Numbered from the stretch's first letter, positions 22,255 through 33,336 are shown. The stretch is DNA of 34,116 nt from Temnopleurus reevesii (GCA_036244855.1 BQKZ01002347.1:21756-55871); one strand, 5' to 3'. Notes: generated by a model from the sequence alone, not told the origin. Translations and numbers: made by a program.

Positions 22255-23650
22255 TAAAATATTTAATTCCATTATCATATCTAAAATAAATTATAGCAAA
22301 GATAAGATCGTAGAAAGATGAGTAGACAAATCAGGAAAATCGGATAACTAAAGTTATAGTTTCTTATATCGTGAAAAAAAATCTGAGGAAAACAGAAAAA
22401 AAACCACCAAACAAATTGACAATATTGATAACGTAATAGTTGCACTGCTGGCCATTTGTTAAATTATTTGATTTTTAGAACTTAAATTTCATTAAATACA
22501 TTGGGTTTCATAATCCGCTGGTTTTTCTCTACAGATAAAAGCCAAACTGTCATTTCTGACGAATACTTTGAAGTTAGTTCTTAAATGATTGATGTCGTTC
22601 AGAAATGAAACATGAGAGATTGGTGAGAAAAAAAAATAAAAAAAATTTTTTTAGTGTGGCGGGCTATCCAAGACGAACAAGAATGACTACATTTAAAAAG
22701 CGCATGGAATCCTTTTAACATTTAAATCGCTTTAAAAACAGTAAACCGATCAGAAATCATGAATCATAAAACATGACACCCTTTCTTCTTGTGGAAAGAT
22801 ACAGTATTCAAGGCTGATAGTCTGCAAAATGTAAAAAGGGAACAATTATAATATCCAGCAAGATTACTACGTGACATGCCTGAATGGCATATTATTCTTA
22901 AACAAACCACAAGCAGGACAGGAAAATGAGAGATTCCATGTTCCATTAGATTATAACAGCCCTTTTAGGTTGCAATAGCCCCATTCCAATAATACAGCTG
23001 CGTTGCATCAAGTGCATAGTCCCATTAATTTGTCATTTTGCTGGCGAACGCTTTGAATACGCGAAGAACCCTACCACAACACGGCGCAGTGTGCCTCACA
23101 AGTGCGCTACGAAATACGCTCCTCTGACCCAAAGCGACCTCTAAACACTAAGCTCTCCTAAGATATACGGCGCCACAACTTGAAAGGTTGAAGTAGAAAA
23201 GGAAAATAGAGAAAAACATTACATATTTACACAGTGAATGTAAGTAAAAAGGGAATTACGACATTTTGTGTTACGTCACATATTCCGAAAATTTATAGAA
23301 ATTTTAAATCCCTGTTAAAAATGTACATGTCACTGATGATCTGTGTCCATTTGATACATTGTACTCTTTTCAAAATTATGAAATGCAACAATTCATATAT
23401 TGCTAAAGTTCATAATAAGCTTTCATTAATATTTCACAGCAAGGGGTGAGATACATAGTTATTTGAGTTATTTGCAGTTTCACTCGACATTAGTTTCTGT
23501 GAACACCGTAATGCCTGTTGATTATTTCGAAATGATGATTCATACCATAAACATTCTACAGTGCATTTCAATTTGAAGATTCCATTTATTGGCAACATTA
23601 AAATCATTAGGGAATAGTGATGTCTAGTCGATTGATGCATCCTGTTTCTT
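22255..23650. other. AT-rich intronic stretch with no recognised feature
   Basis: Contains A- and T-runs around 22370-22660 and nothing else that I can support. Confidence 0.5.
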
Positions 23651-25276
23651 TAGATCAGATAGAATAGCTCAACTAATTACATAGAGGTGGGACCGAGGGA
23701 TGGGCAGCTGATAGAGAGACGATTTTAATCATCATCAGAGAGCAAATCGAGTCACATTCGAAGCTTCTTCTATTGTAAATGGTGGTTTTAATTGTCAACG
23801 ATCAAATAGATTCCAGGTTCTTTGAGGTCCTAACGAGGTAAACTCCGTCGTTTTCAATGACATTGGGAGCTATTATACCTCGTCATTTGCGCAGATTGAC
23901 CCAAGTTTTCTCAAAGAGACCCGTCCAACCGTGCCAAATTGAGTGCGTCGAACTCACAACAAAAGATGATGGAAAAATGGAATATTTGCTGGCTTAGTTG
24001 AGAGCTGGAAAATGGGGCTCAATATGACGAACAATAAGAGCCAAAAGTAATGCGTTTTGGTAGAATGATTTGGATGAATGGACTAGCAGAAATCCCGTGC
24101 TAACCTGCAATATTTAACTATCAAATCGCTGGCGATAAAAAGGAAGAAATGATGGATGTTCTCCTATGAGTGGGACTATAGAGATCAAAGTCGAATAAAA
24201 GCCATGTCTGTGTATTGACTGGGGCATCTTCATACCTTGATTGGGATAGACTTTGGCAGGATAGCTCCCATTACAAAATCAAGGGCACAAAACGAGTCAC
24301 AGGATTCTTAATAGCGACTCGAATTTGTTGCAATTTCGAGATCATTTTTACCTCCCGGGCAGAAACAAGCTAAAGAATCATTTATCATCTCCATTCACAA
24401 ATCAATAGTTGTCTTTATTGGTATCAATAATTGATTTATGCCAACGTCTTTCCTTCATTATCACGATGGAGGTGTATTGTAGAAGCATCTAGTGGTTTTC
24501 CTAATCTACTCTTCAAAGTGCACTCCTTTGCAATGATATGGAAGCCACCACAATACATCTCAATCTCCTAAGAGTTCAATTTGCATTGATGTCACACAGA
24601 GATAGTTTAGGAGGTTTATTAACCTGAATTACTGAGAAGTGTCGACCATTTCCCTCCCTTCAAGGCACTATGGTATCCTTTCAGAAGCAAATGAACTTTA
24701 TTTCAATTGCAAACTCCTTCCTGAGCCCTCACGTATGCTGGTCAAGTCCAAAATGATAAAACCGGATATTTGTTCTATTTTTATTACGTCACGTATTTAT
24801 TTCTTTACATCTTAAACAATATATTATCTATTCCTAAGACATTTTCTGATGATAGTATCGACAATTGATTAGTACGAAATTGAAACAAATATTATGCTGT
24901 TAACGTTCTATATACTTATAACTATTATGTGATGTATTTTGAATAATTATTATTATACCAAACATGACTACCAATATGAATGATGTGTGGATGTGAATCC
25001 ATGATTTATGACTTGCATGTCGATTCAGTGAATTGGGAATACCAATTTGTATTTGATTACAAATGACACACATTTAATTCTAGGGAATAATCTTAAATGA
25101 CTTCATGAATCATTGATACTTCAGAAACGTTTGTCTATCTTTGCCTATTTTACCAAATGTATGTTTTTAATAAAACAATCATCATTTCCAAATTCTCTGT
25201 ATATTTTAAATCTATAACTGAGTACCGGTAAATGAATTAAACACCTACACAATTATCTATAGAAATATTTCACGAC

Positions 25277-25300
25277 AAAAAAAAAAAAAAAAAAAAAAAA
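25277..25300. repeat. Poly-A run
   Basis: Twenty-four consecutive A bases, possibly the tail of a retroposed sequence on the + strand, though no recognisable retroposon precedes it. Confidence 0.9.
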
Positions 25301-25321
25301 CCTGATATTCTAGTCTATGCG

Positions 25322-25335
25322 CCAATAGGGGGCGC
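25322..25335 (+). promoter_or_regulatory. CTCF-like motif
   Basis: CCAATAGGGGGCGC differs from the common CTCF core CCAGCAGGGGGCGC at two positions. A related string, TCATAGGGGGCGCC, occurs on the minus strand at 11813-11826. These may be real insulator sites, or may simply mark an interspersed repeat that carries this motif. Confidence 0.25.
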
Positions 25336-25778
25336 GATATCAAATTATGGCTGGACCTACTCATGCCGTCCCGTAATTTCTTATAGAATGTATTAGACCC
25401 AATTCGATTAATTGTATCAAAATCAATGGAATTTTGCCGTTGAATTCAAATGGAAATAAGTATTAGAAAACTACAGAATATTCTTATCATTCTTGACGAA
25501 TATTCCCTATCGATTAAGTCAAGAGAGAGTTCAATAAACATCGTTTTAATTTCAAAGTTTGAAAGCAAACTGTGAAAACATGACTCACTTTTGTCCGGTG
25601 GAAATATATTTTCCAGAAATATGCTGATATTATTTTATTCCATGCGAGAGACGATGAACATCGCTGTGGATTGTACTTTAAGAAATTCTCGGCCCATTTG
25701 CAGATCAACGAGTAGGGTCTATGGGTTAATGGACCTCGCTATGGGCGAGACAACTTCCTTAGCGCGACGACTCCAGCA

Positions 25779-25813
25779 TGACCCCGTGACCTTTGAACCC
25801 TATCAAGGGGTCA
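25779..25813. promoter_or_regulatory. Cluster of four nuclear-receptor half-sites
   Basis: On the + strand TGACCC (25779-25784), TGACCT (25787-25792) and TGAACC (25794-25799) follow with spacers of 2 and 1 bases, then GGGTCA (25808-25813) lies in the opposite orientation. Read on the minus strand the first three form a DR1 overlapping a DR2 arrangement of AGGTCA-type half-sites, the layout bound by HNF4/COUP/RXR and RAR/RXR dimers. Vertebrate AP-2 was first known as retinoic-acid-inducible, which makes the position interesting. Similar TGACCTTTGACC strings also occur in invertebrate repeats, so the site may be fortuitous. Confidence 0.35.
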
Positions 25814-26822
25814 AAATCAATCTCGAGATGAACAAGGGTCACTATCATTATCTTCGTTACTCACATACATGTAAACAACATCAAATCATATCATTCCCCT
25901 CACATTTAGCCGACCCAAGATTACTTTGTTACAGCTCATTGTTACTTCTACTCGACATCATTTCTTATTCTTCTCCTTCTTCTTCACTATTCCGCCATTT
26001 TATTCCTTCAGTCTTTCCCTCCTTGGTAAATTTACAAAATATGATGATTGCTTTCATTATCCGGGCTACATAAATAATCTGAATTCAAGATGGTTTCTGT
26101 TGAAATGGATCAATATTCGAATGTTTTTCAAAATTATGAGAATGACTCAGGAAAATGTGAACTAGAGGGCGGCATATCAAAATTCATGAAAACCGCGTTT
26201 TACTCTGAATAGGAAAGAGATGGTACCTTAATATACATATTATTTGATATCAATCAGCCAGTTAATGATTCCAAAATTGAGTGATAATCATGAAAAATAA
26301 GCTCAGACTCGTGAAAACTGTAAAGAATCATATTCCATCTTCCGAATGTCGTTCGATTTGTTGTAGATTTTAACAGGCTATTCCAGCGGAGAGGCATGCG
26401 CGTTAAACCATTATTCAGAACAATTTTACCATAAGGGCACCACGATCATTAATGTGCCAATAGTGGCACGTGGATGACGTAGGCCTATGTGACAATCATA
26501 CAGTGAAAATTTGTAAATCGTAATGTAACATAAAGAAGATATGTTAATATGCCTACTATTCACTGGAAATATCAAATGATTTCATAACATTGAGCTGTAG
26601 TCAAGGTGTGTACATGATCAAGGAAGTTTTAAAAGGGGAGGGAGCGTGGAACAAGTGTCAATTTGTTCAAAAAGATGAAAATTAAATATTCTTAAATGCA
26701 ATTTCCTGGCATCTAACACCATATTTCTAAATATATATATACAAAGTGAGTGATATACCGCCCAATTCCCTCTCATTTTCTTGCATTTCTGGCCGTAAAA
26801 TAGGGGGACGTGCGCCAGGACA

Positions 26823-26837
26823 CCCCCCCCCCCCCCC
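26823..26837. repeat. Poly-C run
   Basis: Fifteen consecutive C bases. Confidence 0.95.
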
Positions 26838-27029
26838 GATGGTACTTAGATGTGACAGTTGTCTTTGGAAATGCCGTTATGCTCGATTTTAGAGAAAAAA
26901 ACTAAAAGCACCCAAATACTGGATTGGCTCGTAGCTTTATAAATAAAGTGAGCCTCGAATTTGTGACTATCTACTGGCGCGGTAGGAGGGTCTCTCGACC
27001 TAAATTAACAGCTAGATAGCAAACGGGTC

Positions 27030-27190
27030 TCCGGCAACACCGTTCATATCGTGTTACGAGACAGCGCGCATCTCCGCTCGCACCTGGCCGGTGGGAGCCG
27101 CAGTCTCAGCGGCTCCGATTGCCGTGCCCGTACGTCTCAAAGCCACCATCACACCTTATGCAATCACCGCATTCGACCACTGCTCGATTC
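27030..27190. other. CpG-rich patch with a 7-bp hairpin
   Basis: A GC- and CpG-rich island in AT-rich intron. GGAGCCG (27094-27100) and CGGCTCC (27110-27116) pair around a 9-base loop. No frame or protein pattern is recognisable. It may be a cis-regulatory block or part of an unknown repeat. Confidence 0.3.
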
Positions 27191-27750
27191 GAGTTTCATC
27201 CAATAAGCACCTACGCTCCCTGAGATAAAATAACAACTTCATTGACCCAAATAGGACTAGGCGGAGGTGACCAGGCCGTATGGGTGTCGGGATGAATTGC
27301 TACTAAACCCTATCACTAATAAGACGGGAGGAGATTAATGCACTATAGCAATGTAGATAAATTGTATTGACATGGAACGATATGAGATACCCCAAGGTAC
27401 TTTGTAACCTCGGTCAGTGGTCACGAGTCGTATCCAATTTAAACCTTTTAACACCCTTGTCCAATGAACCCTATATTGAACAACCGGTCATCTTGGGTTG
27501 GAGAGCGATATGTGAATGATAAATGAAATTAAATAGAAAATAATATTAATAATGAAAACAGCAAATCGTATGCTTGCAGAGTGACTAGAAAAAATTAACT
27601 GCGTTGATTTAATTGTAAGTTTTTGGCAATTGTGATGTCACGGATGTGCTGTTCTCTTTAAAAAAATGTTTGCATGAAGGCCCATAAAATCGCCTATACT
27701 GGGATCGATTATTTGACACGATATGAACTAAGGAGATCACCAGTGTACAC

Positions 27751-27775
27751 CATGGACCTATGAGTTAGGTCCATG
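27751..27775. repeat. Perfect 10-bp hairpin
   Basis: CATGGACCTA (27751-27760) and TAGGTCCATG (27766-27775) are exact reverse complements around a five-base loop TGAGT. It is compact enough to fold in RNA or as a DNA cruciform. Confidence 0.75.
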
Positions 27776-29286
27776 TGACACACAAATAAAAAATAAAGGG
27801 GGCAAATAGGAGAAACTCGACAAGTGTGCAGGTACTGATTTGTTGCCGTTTACGGATAATTTACCCTAATTATAATGCAGGTGGGATAGCCGAAAATAAA
27901 AAGAGCATTAACATCTCACCATGCCCATTCAGTCCCACCGCTTGACTCTTGTGCAACTTTCCTCGATTCATTTCAAACTGATTGTTGTCAAACGAGTCTT
28001 AATTGCCGTGACATGGTCCAAACAAAAAAGGTTAAGTAGTTCGGCTCAACGTCTTGTTGCGTGAGACGTGAATGGGCCATCTTGCGATGATTACGTCATT
28101 ATCTTATCTTTAACGTTGATGAAGAAGAGAGAGGGGTTCGTGACGCGTGTCATTTTCTTTGTCATATGCATCTCATTCAACAATTCCTTCAAAAACCATA
28201 AACACACCCAATATGGAAACAAAACAACCATTGGTCATTTACACGTGTTAAGCATGTCGAGCACATCTTTTGTCGTGCGTTTTTCTATTGTACACCGATG
28301 AGCACGCTTAAAAACACTGTTAAGAATTACAATTCTTATTGTGTAGAACCTAATGAGCGGAAAATTGAAGAGGGTGAAGAAAGACAAATACGTTTCCTGC
28401 ATAATATATTCACCATGCCCAAAGGCCATTCTCGAACAGGAATCAGTGTGCACTCTTTTCTTTTAATAATCCAGGTTGTTTGTAATAACGTGCATTTGCG
28501 GTGGCCCATCGTAAGGATTCGCTCTTGGGTAATTTTATTTATAGTAATATAGTGTTCTTCCAAAGAAAAATGTGCGAGGGAATTACCACCAAACCACAAA
28601 ACGGGATGGTAATTGTAGTAAACTCGCATCAACTGCTCTTTGTCTTGTTCATTTTCAATATCCTCAATATAATACCGTGTGTTTGGAATGCACATGTTCG
28701 CGGTAATAATGTGGGTTTATTAATAGTTTAACTGAATTACATCATTATTGTACACTGCGACTTTATAGGAATACAGCAATTAGATGAGTATAAAAGAAAT
28801 TTAAAAGTCCGACTTGTGCGATCCTCTAAATTCAACGACGTGTTACATATTGACTGGAATAGAGAAGATGATTGATATACATGTAACAGTATAGTGAACT
28901 AAATATTTGTATATCACACGTATATGTACGATTTAAGGAAAAAAAGGATAAGGAGTGTGTGTATATCTGTGGTATATACACTACATGCTTTCTTTGACTT
29001 TGTGAAGTACTTATTTATTTATATTGTTTATTTCAATTTGCCTTTCGCTTAATTGATTGATTTAAACTCTTTAATTTCTGATTATCTCAATTTCTTTTAA
29101 TTAGTGGGTGCCATTAAATGCTTTCTATGACATTTTATTGTATTACGCAAAACAAAAAAAAATGCTGATTTTTGTGCATGTATATATATATATTTTTGAA
29201 TGAAAAAAGAAAAGAAATTAAAGTAAAATCGCGATCGTAAGAGTTCATGAATAGACTATAACAAATTATTTATAGAAGTAATCATT

Positions 29287-29402
29287 TTCTTGTTTCTTCT
29301 TCTCAATTCACCCCTCCTCCACCACTTTTTTCACCCATATCTTTATCTATCTCTCCCTCATCCCTTGTTCTCTCTTCCATCTTCCCTCCTTCTATCCATC
29401 AG
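29287..29402 (+). promoter_or_regulatory. Unusually long polypyrimidine tract before an exon
   Basis: About 115 bases that are mostly C and T lead to the AG at 29401-29402. Polypyrimidine tracts of animal introns are usually 15-40 nt. It should be a strong U2AF site and could also bind PTB-type repressors. No obvious branch-point match lies within the last 40 nt, so the branch may be distant. Confidence 0.5.
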
Positions 29403-29521
29403 AGCGAAATCAAAGAATGGAGGTCGATATCTTCGAGAGAGGCTTGAGAAGATCGGGCTAAACTTACCTGCTGGCAGACGAAAAGCTGCAAATGTCACCT
29501 TATTTACCTCATTGGTAGAAG
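29403..29521 (+). CDS. TFAP2: TFAP2 (AP-2) exon: basic region of DNA-binding domain
   Basis: This exon encodes the basic DNA-contacting region of AP-2: [20 protein letters not shown], then [19 protein letters not shown], and the first base of a Gly codon. The family pattern (AKSKNGGR, [23 protein letters not shown]) is fully kept. Conservative changes are RYLRERLEK where human TFAP2A has RSLREKLDK, and TLFTSLVE where it has TLLTSLVE. The acceptor is ATCAG (AG at 29401-29402), preceded by a pyrimidine-rich stretch of about 115 nt. The donor is GAAG|GTAAGT, a near-perfect 5' splice site with GT at 29522-29523. Entry is in phase 2 and exit in phase 1, and the first base A completes the Arg codon split from 22252-22253. 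The length of 119 nt agrees with my memory of the equivalent vertebrate exon. The next exon should begin with residues like EAVHLARDFGYVCE but none was found downstream, so the gene continues past the right end of the window. Confidence 0.97.
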
Positions 29522-29533
29522 GTAAGTCCTGAG

Positions 29534-29884
29534 CCCCGGTCACATAGGGCCTCGGAAGAAACACGATTCAACAAGACTCTTTGTTAATTCACAGTTAACT
29601 GCCTCAGAACAAAGATTCATGTTGAATCGTGTTGCTTCCTTTATGACCCGGTCACATAGGGCCTCGGAAGCAACACGATTCAACACGACTCTTTGTTCTG
29701 AGGCAGTTAACTGTGAATTAACAATGAGTCGTGTTGAATCGTGTCGCTTCCTTTTATGCCGCTATCACATAGGGCCCCCGGAAGCAACACGATTCAACAC
29801 GACTCTTTGTTCTGAGGCAGTTAACTGTGAATTGATAAAGAGTCGTGTTGAATCGTGTTGCTTCCTTTATGCCCCGATCGCATT
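29534..29884. repeat. Tandem array of three long hairpin units, one with inverted loop
   Basis: Three units with a period of 112-114 bp. Each has a 32-nt left arm (29554-29585, 29666-29697, 29780-29811) starting GGAAG.AACACGATTCAACA, a 22-nt loop, and a 32-nt right arm (29608-29639, 29720-29751, 29834-29865). Arms pair with only a few mismatches per unit. Units are joined by a linker like CCGGTCACATAGGGCCTC, decayed as CCCCGATCGCAT at the right edge. The loops of units 2 and 3 are identical (beginning CTGAGGCAGTTAACTG), whereas unit 1's loop is their exact reverse complement. An open frame across the array (29619-29888) is an artefact. It is probably a tandemly amplified MITE. Confidence 0.92.
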
Positions 29885-30691
29885 TTAGCACAAAGTATAC
29901 GTAGTTATAACGGATAATAATGCTAGGACTTGTTCAAAGGGAACAATGATATTACTAATGGTTATGTTGGACCGGTATACGTCACCTATTATTATGTTCG
30001 TTGCCAGATTTTGGGTTAAATATTGAATCATTACTGCATGTATTGAAACAATGTTTGAAGGAAATTCTGTTCTAATCCTCTCTTATTTTCTCATTATTCG
30101 AGGTATATGAAATTCACCCGTTTTAATTCAATTTTGAATTGATTTTTCTCTAAATAAAGCTTAAAGTCATTAAGCGATTAAAAATTAATCCACATTCCTT
30201 CAGAGGAATCATGCAATAAGAGTTTCTATCAAATAAAATATAAAGCTTCTTCTATAAGATGTCTGATTAATCCATCAATTACCATTCTGTGTTGATTATG
30301 ATATTATTTTATTTTCAAGAACAGAATAATATTTGCGAGGTTGAGAAATTCATTTTTTTAACCGAGCGATGAGGAAATTGCATAAAATCTCTCTGTTGAT
30401 ATAACACCTGCGTGCAATGGATCATAAAGAGAATATTTGATTTCTCGTGGATGTTGCGGAATCCTTTAAAATAATCTTAAGTCCTGGGGGGTTTATCGTC
30501 AGCTTAGGGCAAAGCCCTTCAAAGATAATTTGGAAAATCCCCAGAATTCCTGACAGTACGCATTAAGATATATTTTTAAAAATTTTGGTCTGGACAAATC
30601 TTATGGGTGTGTGGAGTTGCTGCTAAGGCTGAATAACATCTTCAAATGTAAGGAATGAATCCTGTTTTTTACGCTTAACTTTTCATCCCAT

Positions 30692-30720
30692 CTTTCTCTC
30701 TCTCTCTCTCTCTCTCTGTC
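30692..30720. repeat. (TC)n microsatellite
   Basis: About 12 CT units. Confidence 0.95.
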
Positions 30721-31522
30721 ACTTTCATGTTTTTTAGCTCTCCTTCTTACCATCTCTCTTTCTAGGCATCCATCCCTCTTTGTCTGTTAATTAATACTTT
30801 CTTTATTACCTTCTTTAAATTTCCGAAATTCTGACTCATGTGCTGTTGGTTGAAAACATTTCAAAATTCTAAAAAAAATCGTCACGAAAAGGTTTGCTCT
30901 TTGTCCCATAACCTTCCTCCTATATCGACCATATTGAGTTCATGATGTAAATTTGGCCGTGATGTCGCAATAGGTGTAAATGATTTTAATGATTCCAAAT
31001 TAATCATAAAAGGATGAGAACATGCTCATCGGAACGTCGAGAGTGGGTAGGTCCTTTTCAGGACCACTCACATTTCCAAGAAAGATAACTCGTTGTACCG
31101 TGAAGCATTATTCTCATAATCATACTTTGTCACCGTGTTTTCTGAGCCAGTTTGATGTTATATTAAAACAAATCTAGTCAGATTTCATGTGTATGCTTCA
31201 AGCATCTCTGCCTAAAGACTTGATATAAGACTATACATCAAGGTCACTATCGCAGCTATCGTCACCTTGTATGTCAACGATACCAGGGTACTCCACCATT
31301 ATCGATCGCACCCAAGGTCGTGCACGTCTACTGTTGTGTCTAATTGGGCGAGACCAATACTTTAGATAGTATCGTTTACTCATTATCGAATATGTGATCT
31401 GTTGTCGTTAGATTGTAATCATTTTGCGGTCGGTTGATTTTTTTTTTCTCGGAGTAACGTGAGATATCATAATTCAATCTTCTAGCAGAGGCTACACTGT
31501 TTTCTGGGGTTTTTCTAATTAT

Positions 31523-31523
31523 N
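31523..31523. other. Ambiguous base (N)
   Basis: A single unresolved base in ATTATNACGT, in non-coding sequence. Confidence 1.
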
Positions 31524-31816
31524 ACGTAAAAACGGATGTTATGAATTTTGACCATGTGGACATAATTCCTCTGTCTGCTTGTCACGTTTATGGTATTGTA
31601 TTCCTAGCTTGATGTTAGGGGCGAAAAGTTGTAGTTTAAAAAGTCGCCAAGTTATTACGGGTGCACCAATTAAAGGCGACTTTGTTTTTGTTTGCTTGTC
31701 AACTCTCTGGTACTTCAAAGCACGGCGGGATGGGCTGTTGAATATAATGCACATACTTACACGCCATTTTCTTTTTATTATTATGATCATTTTGTTATTT
31801 TTACCTCGTCAATTAA

Positions 31817-31828
31817 GGGGGGGGGGGG
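31817..31828. repeat. Poly-G run
   Basis: Twelve consecutive G bases; a possible quadruplex or assembly weak point. Confidence 0.95.
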
Positions 31829-32487
31829 TGATGGTTGGGCACTGAAATGAAAATTGAAGTTGCCAGATCACCGGGGATTCAAATCCTATTTCAGCGCATG
31901 AGTTTCTGGCAATGTTTCCTTCTCATAATGTTGTCAAAACCAGAGCCTTATAGATGAAAGGTTGAAACCATAAACAAGTATTTGGGTGAATAAAGCTTGT
32001 CTATGCCCAGAGCGACAAAGTCATGACATCACAGTTTAATCATACTTGTAGTAATTAAACCAACACCAAAGTGAATACATGGGGATTGCATGGTATTTTT
32101 TCTTACTTTTCCCGGGTTTTCCCCCTCCAAACGACGATGAGCTTTCGGCTCTCAATCACTGAGTCATCATCGTCTCCTTGCTCGTTCCCTACACCGAGCA
32201 TTGCCCGAGGCTTCCTACTCCTCGCTCCACTCGGGGATAACCCTCAGACGGCGAGATTTTGATAAAAACCCGAGAAGAAAATGCCGCACCGGACAAAATA
32301 ACATCGCTATAGAGGCAGTCAAGTCGCTCGAGTAGCCTTGTAAGACCACTTCCGAAAATTGTTGATGTCAATTTTTGGTCTTCTTAAGGGGGTTTATTTC
32401 CCGCTCTGAAGGGGTTAGAACACCATTAGCTCTGCCTTTCGACTTCCGGTTTTGGCACCTTTGAGAAAACAATCGACGCTATAGCTA

Positions 32488-32714
32488 AATCTTTCAATAA
32501 TAATCGGCATAAGCATTCAATAATATTCGGTTAAAACATGTAAAATGTTCTCTTGAACCTCTAGGTATTTAGATAACATCAGTAATCATGGTAATGCTCG
32601 CTTAACTTCCAAGTAATGTTTGGTTAAATATTTGAATAATGTTCCATAAAACACCTTCATGATTTTCGATAAACCTCTATATAATGTATGGTTAAACATC
32701 TCAATCATTGTCAA
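32488..32714. repeat. Degenerate minisatellite, about 22-bp unit
   Basis: About ten diverged units with the approximate consensus CAT-CT-AATAATGTTCGGTTAAA follow each other. Recognisable members include TTCAATAATATTCGGTTAAA, AAGTAATGTTTGGTTAAA, GAATAATGTTCCATAAAA and ATATAATGTATGGTTAAA. Unit length varies from about 19 to 27 bases. A possible outlying unit (CTTCTGAATAATTGTTAAAT) is near 32807. No function is evident. Confidence 0.65.
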
Positions 32715-33336
32715 TATCAATTTGAGTGTGAAAATTATTTCAAAGCTGGGTTTTCATGTCATAAACACCTCGGATTATTATTACTATTTATATTTCGTCT
32801 GTAAAACTTCTGAATAATTGTTAAATCTGTTCTTGTAAACTGGTACAAATCTAAAATCCTGAAACATGACGTAATGTGTGGTTCACATGCATCATAATAA
32901 TAGTGTCCGGAATGCTTCGTCGTTAATTGTCATTTAGTCGACATTTTACAAAATGCTAACACATCATAGGGCTTGATGATATCGAGGGTTGATTAATCAA
33001 TCGAACATAATAATTTTCAAATCAGTTCACCCAACCCCAATCGATTTTAATTTAGAGGTTTTTCACTAATAAATACCGAAGATGGGTAATGGGGGATATA
33101 GTGAGAATATTTGAATATTTGCACCATATCAACTTAGTAAACAAACTACAATTGAATTAAAGATAATGATCATGTAATATATGGATGTCCCGAATAGAAC
33201 AACAGCGTTATTGGAAGGCATCATCTGATCATGTATGAATAAATTCGAGTATTGTAGTATCAGAATAAGAAGAGATGTAATGCATATATTTTCTTTGGAT
33301 ATTGCTATTTGAAACACATTTCCGCAAAATAAAGTC

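Larger units (their letters stand above)
22254..29402 (+). other. TFAP2 intron (7.1 kb) between the two DNA-binding-domain exons
   Basis: The intron is bounded by GT at 22254-22255 and AG at 29401-29402. It carries far fewer recognisable repeats than the intron before it. The stretch 23650-24750 has no simple repeats or fold-backs and a more balanced base composition, so it is a reasonable place to look for conserved enhancers. It also contains the nuclear-receptor half-site cluster at 25779-25813 and a CpG-rich patch at 27030-27190. The final 115 nt form an unusually long pyrimidine tract. Confidence 0.85.

Noticed and set aside
25591..26073. Longest open frame in the window (160 codons)
   Set aside because: No recognisable domain, no splice context needed by TFAP2, and a composition shift part-way through into Leu/Ser-rich sequence from CT-rich DNA. 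Chance or a repeat-derived frame is more likely.
29534..29884. CRISPR-like array
   Set aside because: The repeated units are long palindromes without distinct spacers, in an animal genome intron.
29619..29888. Open frame with two copies of a repeated peptide (ATRFNTTLCSEAVNCEL)
   Set aside because: It runs through the hairpin array; the peptide repeat simply mirrors the DNA repeat.
31845..31910. tRNA-like sequence with a box-B-like GGATTCAAATCC and pairing CTGAAAT/ATTTCAG ends
   Set aside because: Only about 53 nt between the pairing ends, with no D-arm or box A and no convincing anticodon stem. It may be a SINE relic, but the evidence is too weak to annotate.
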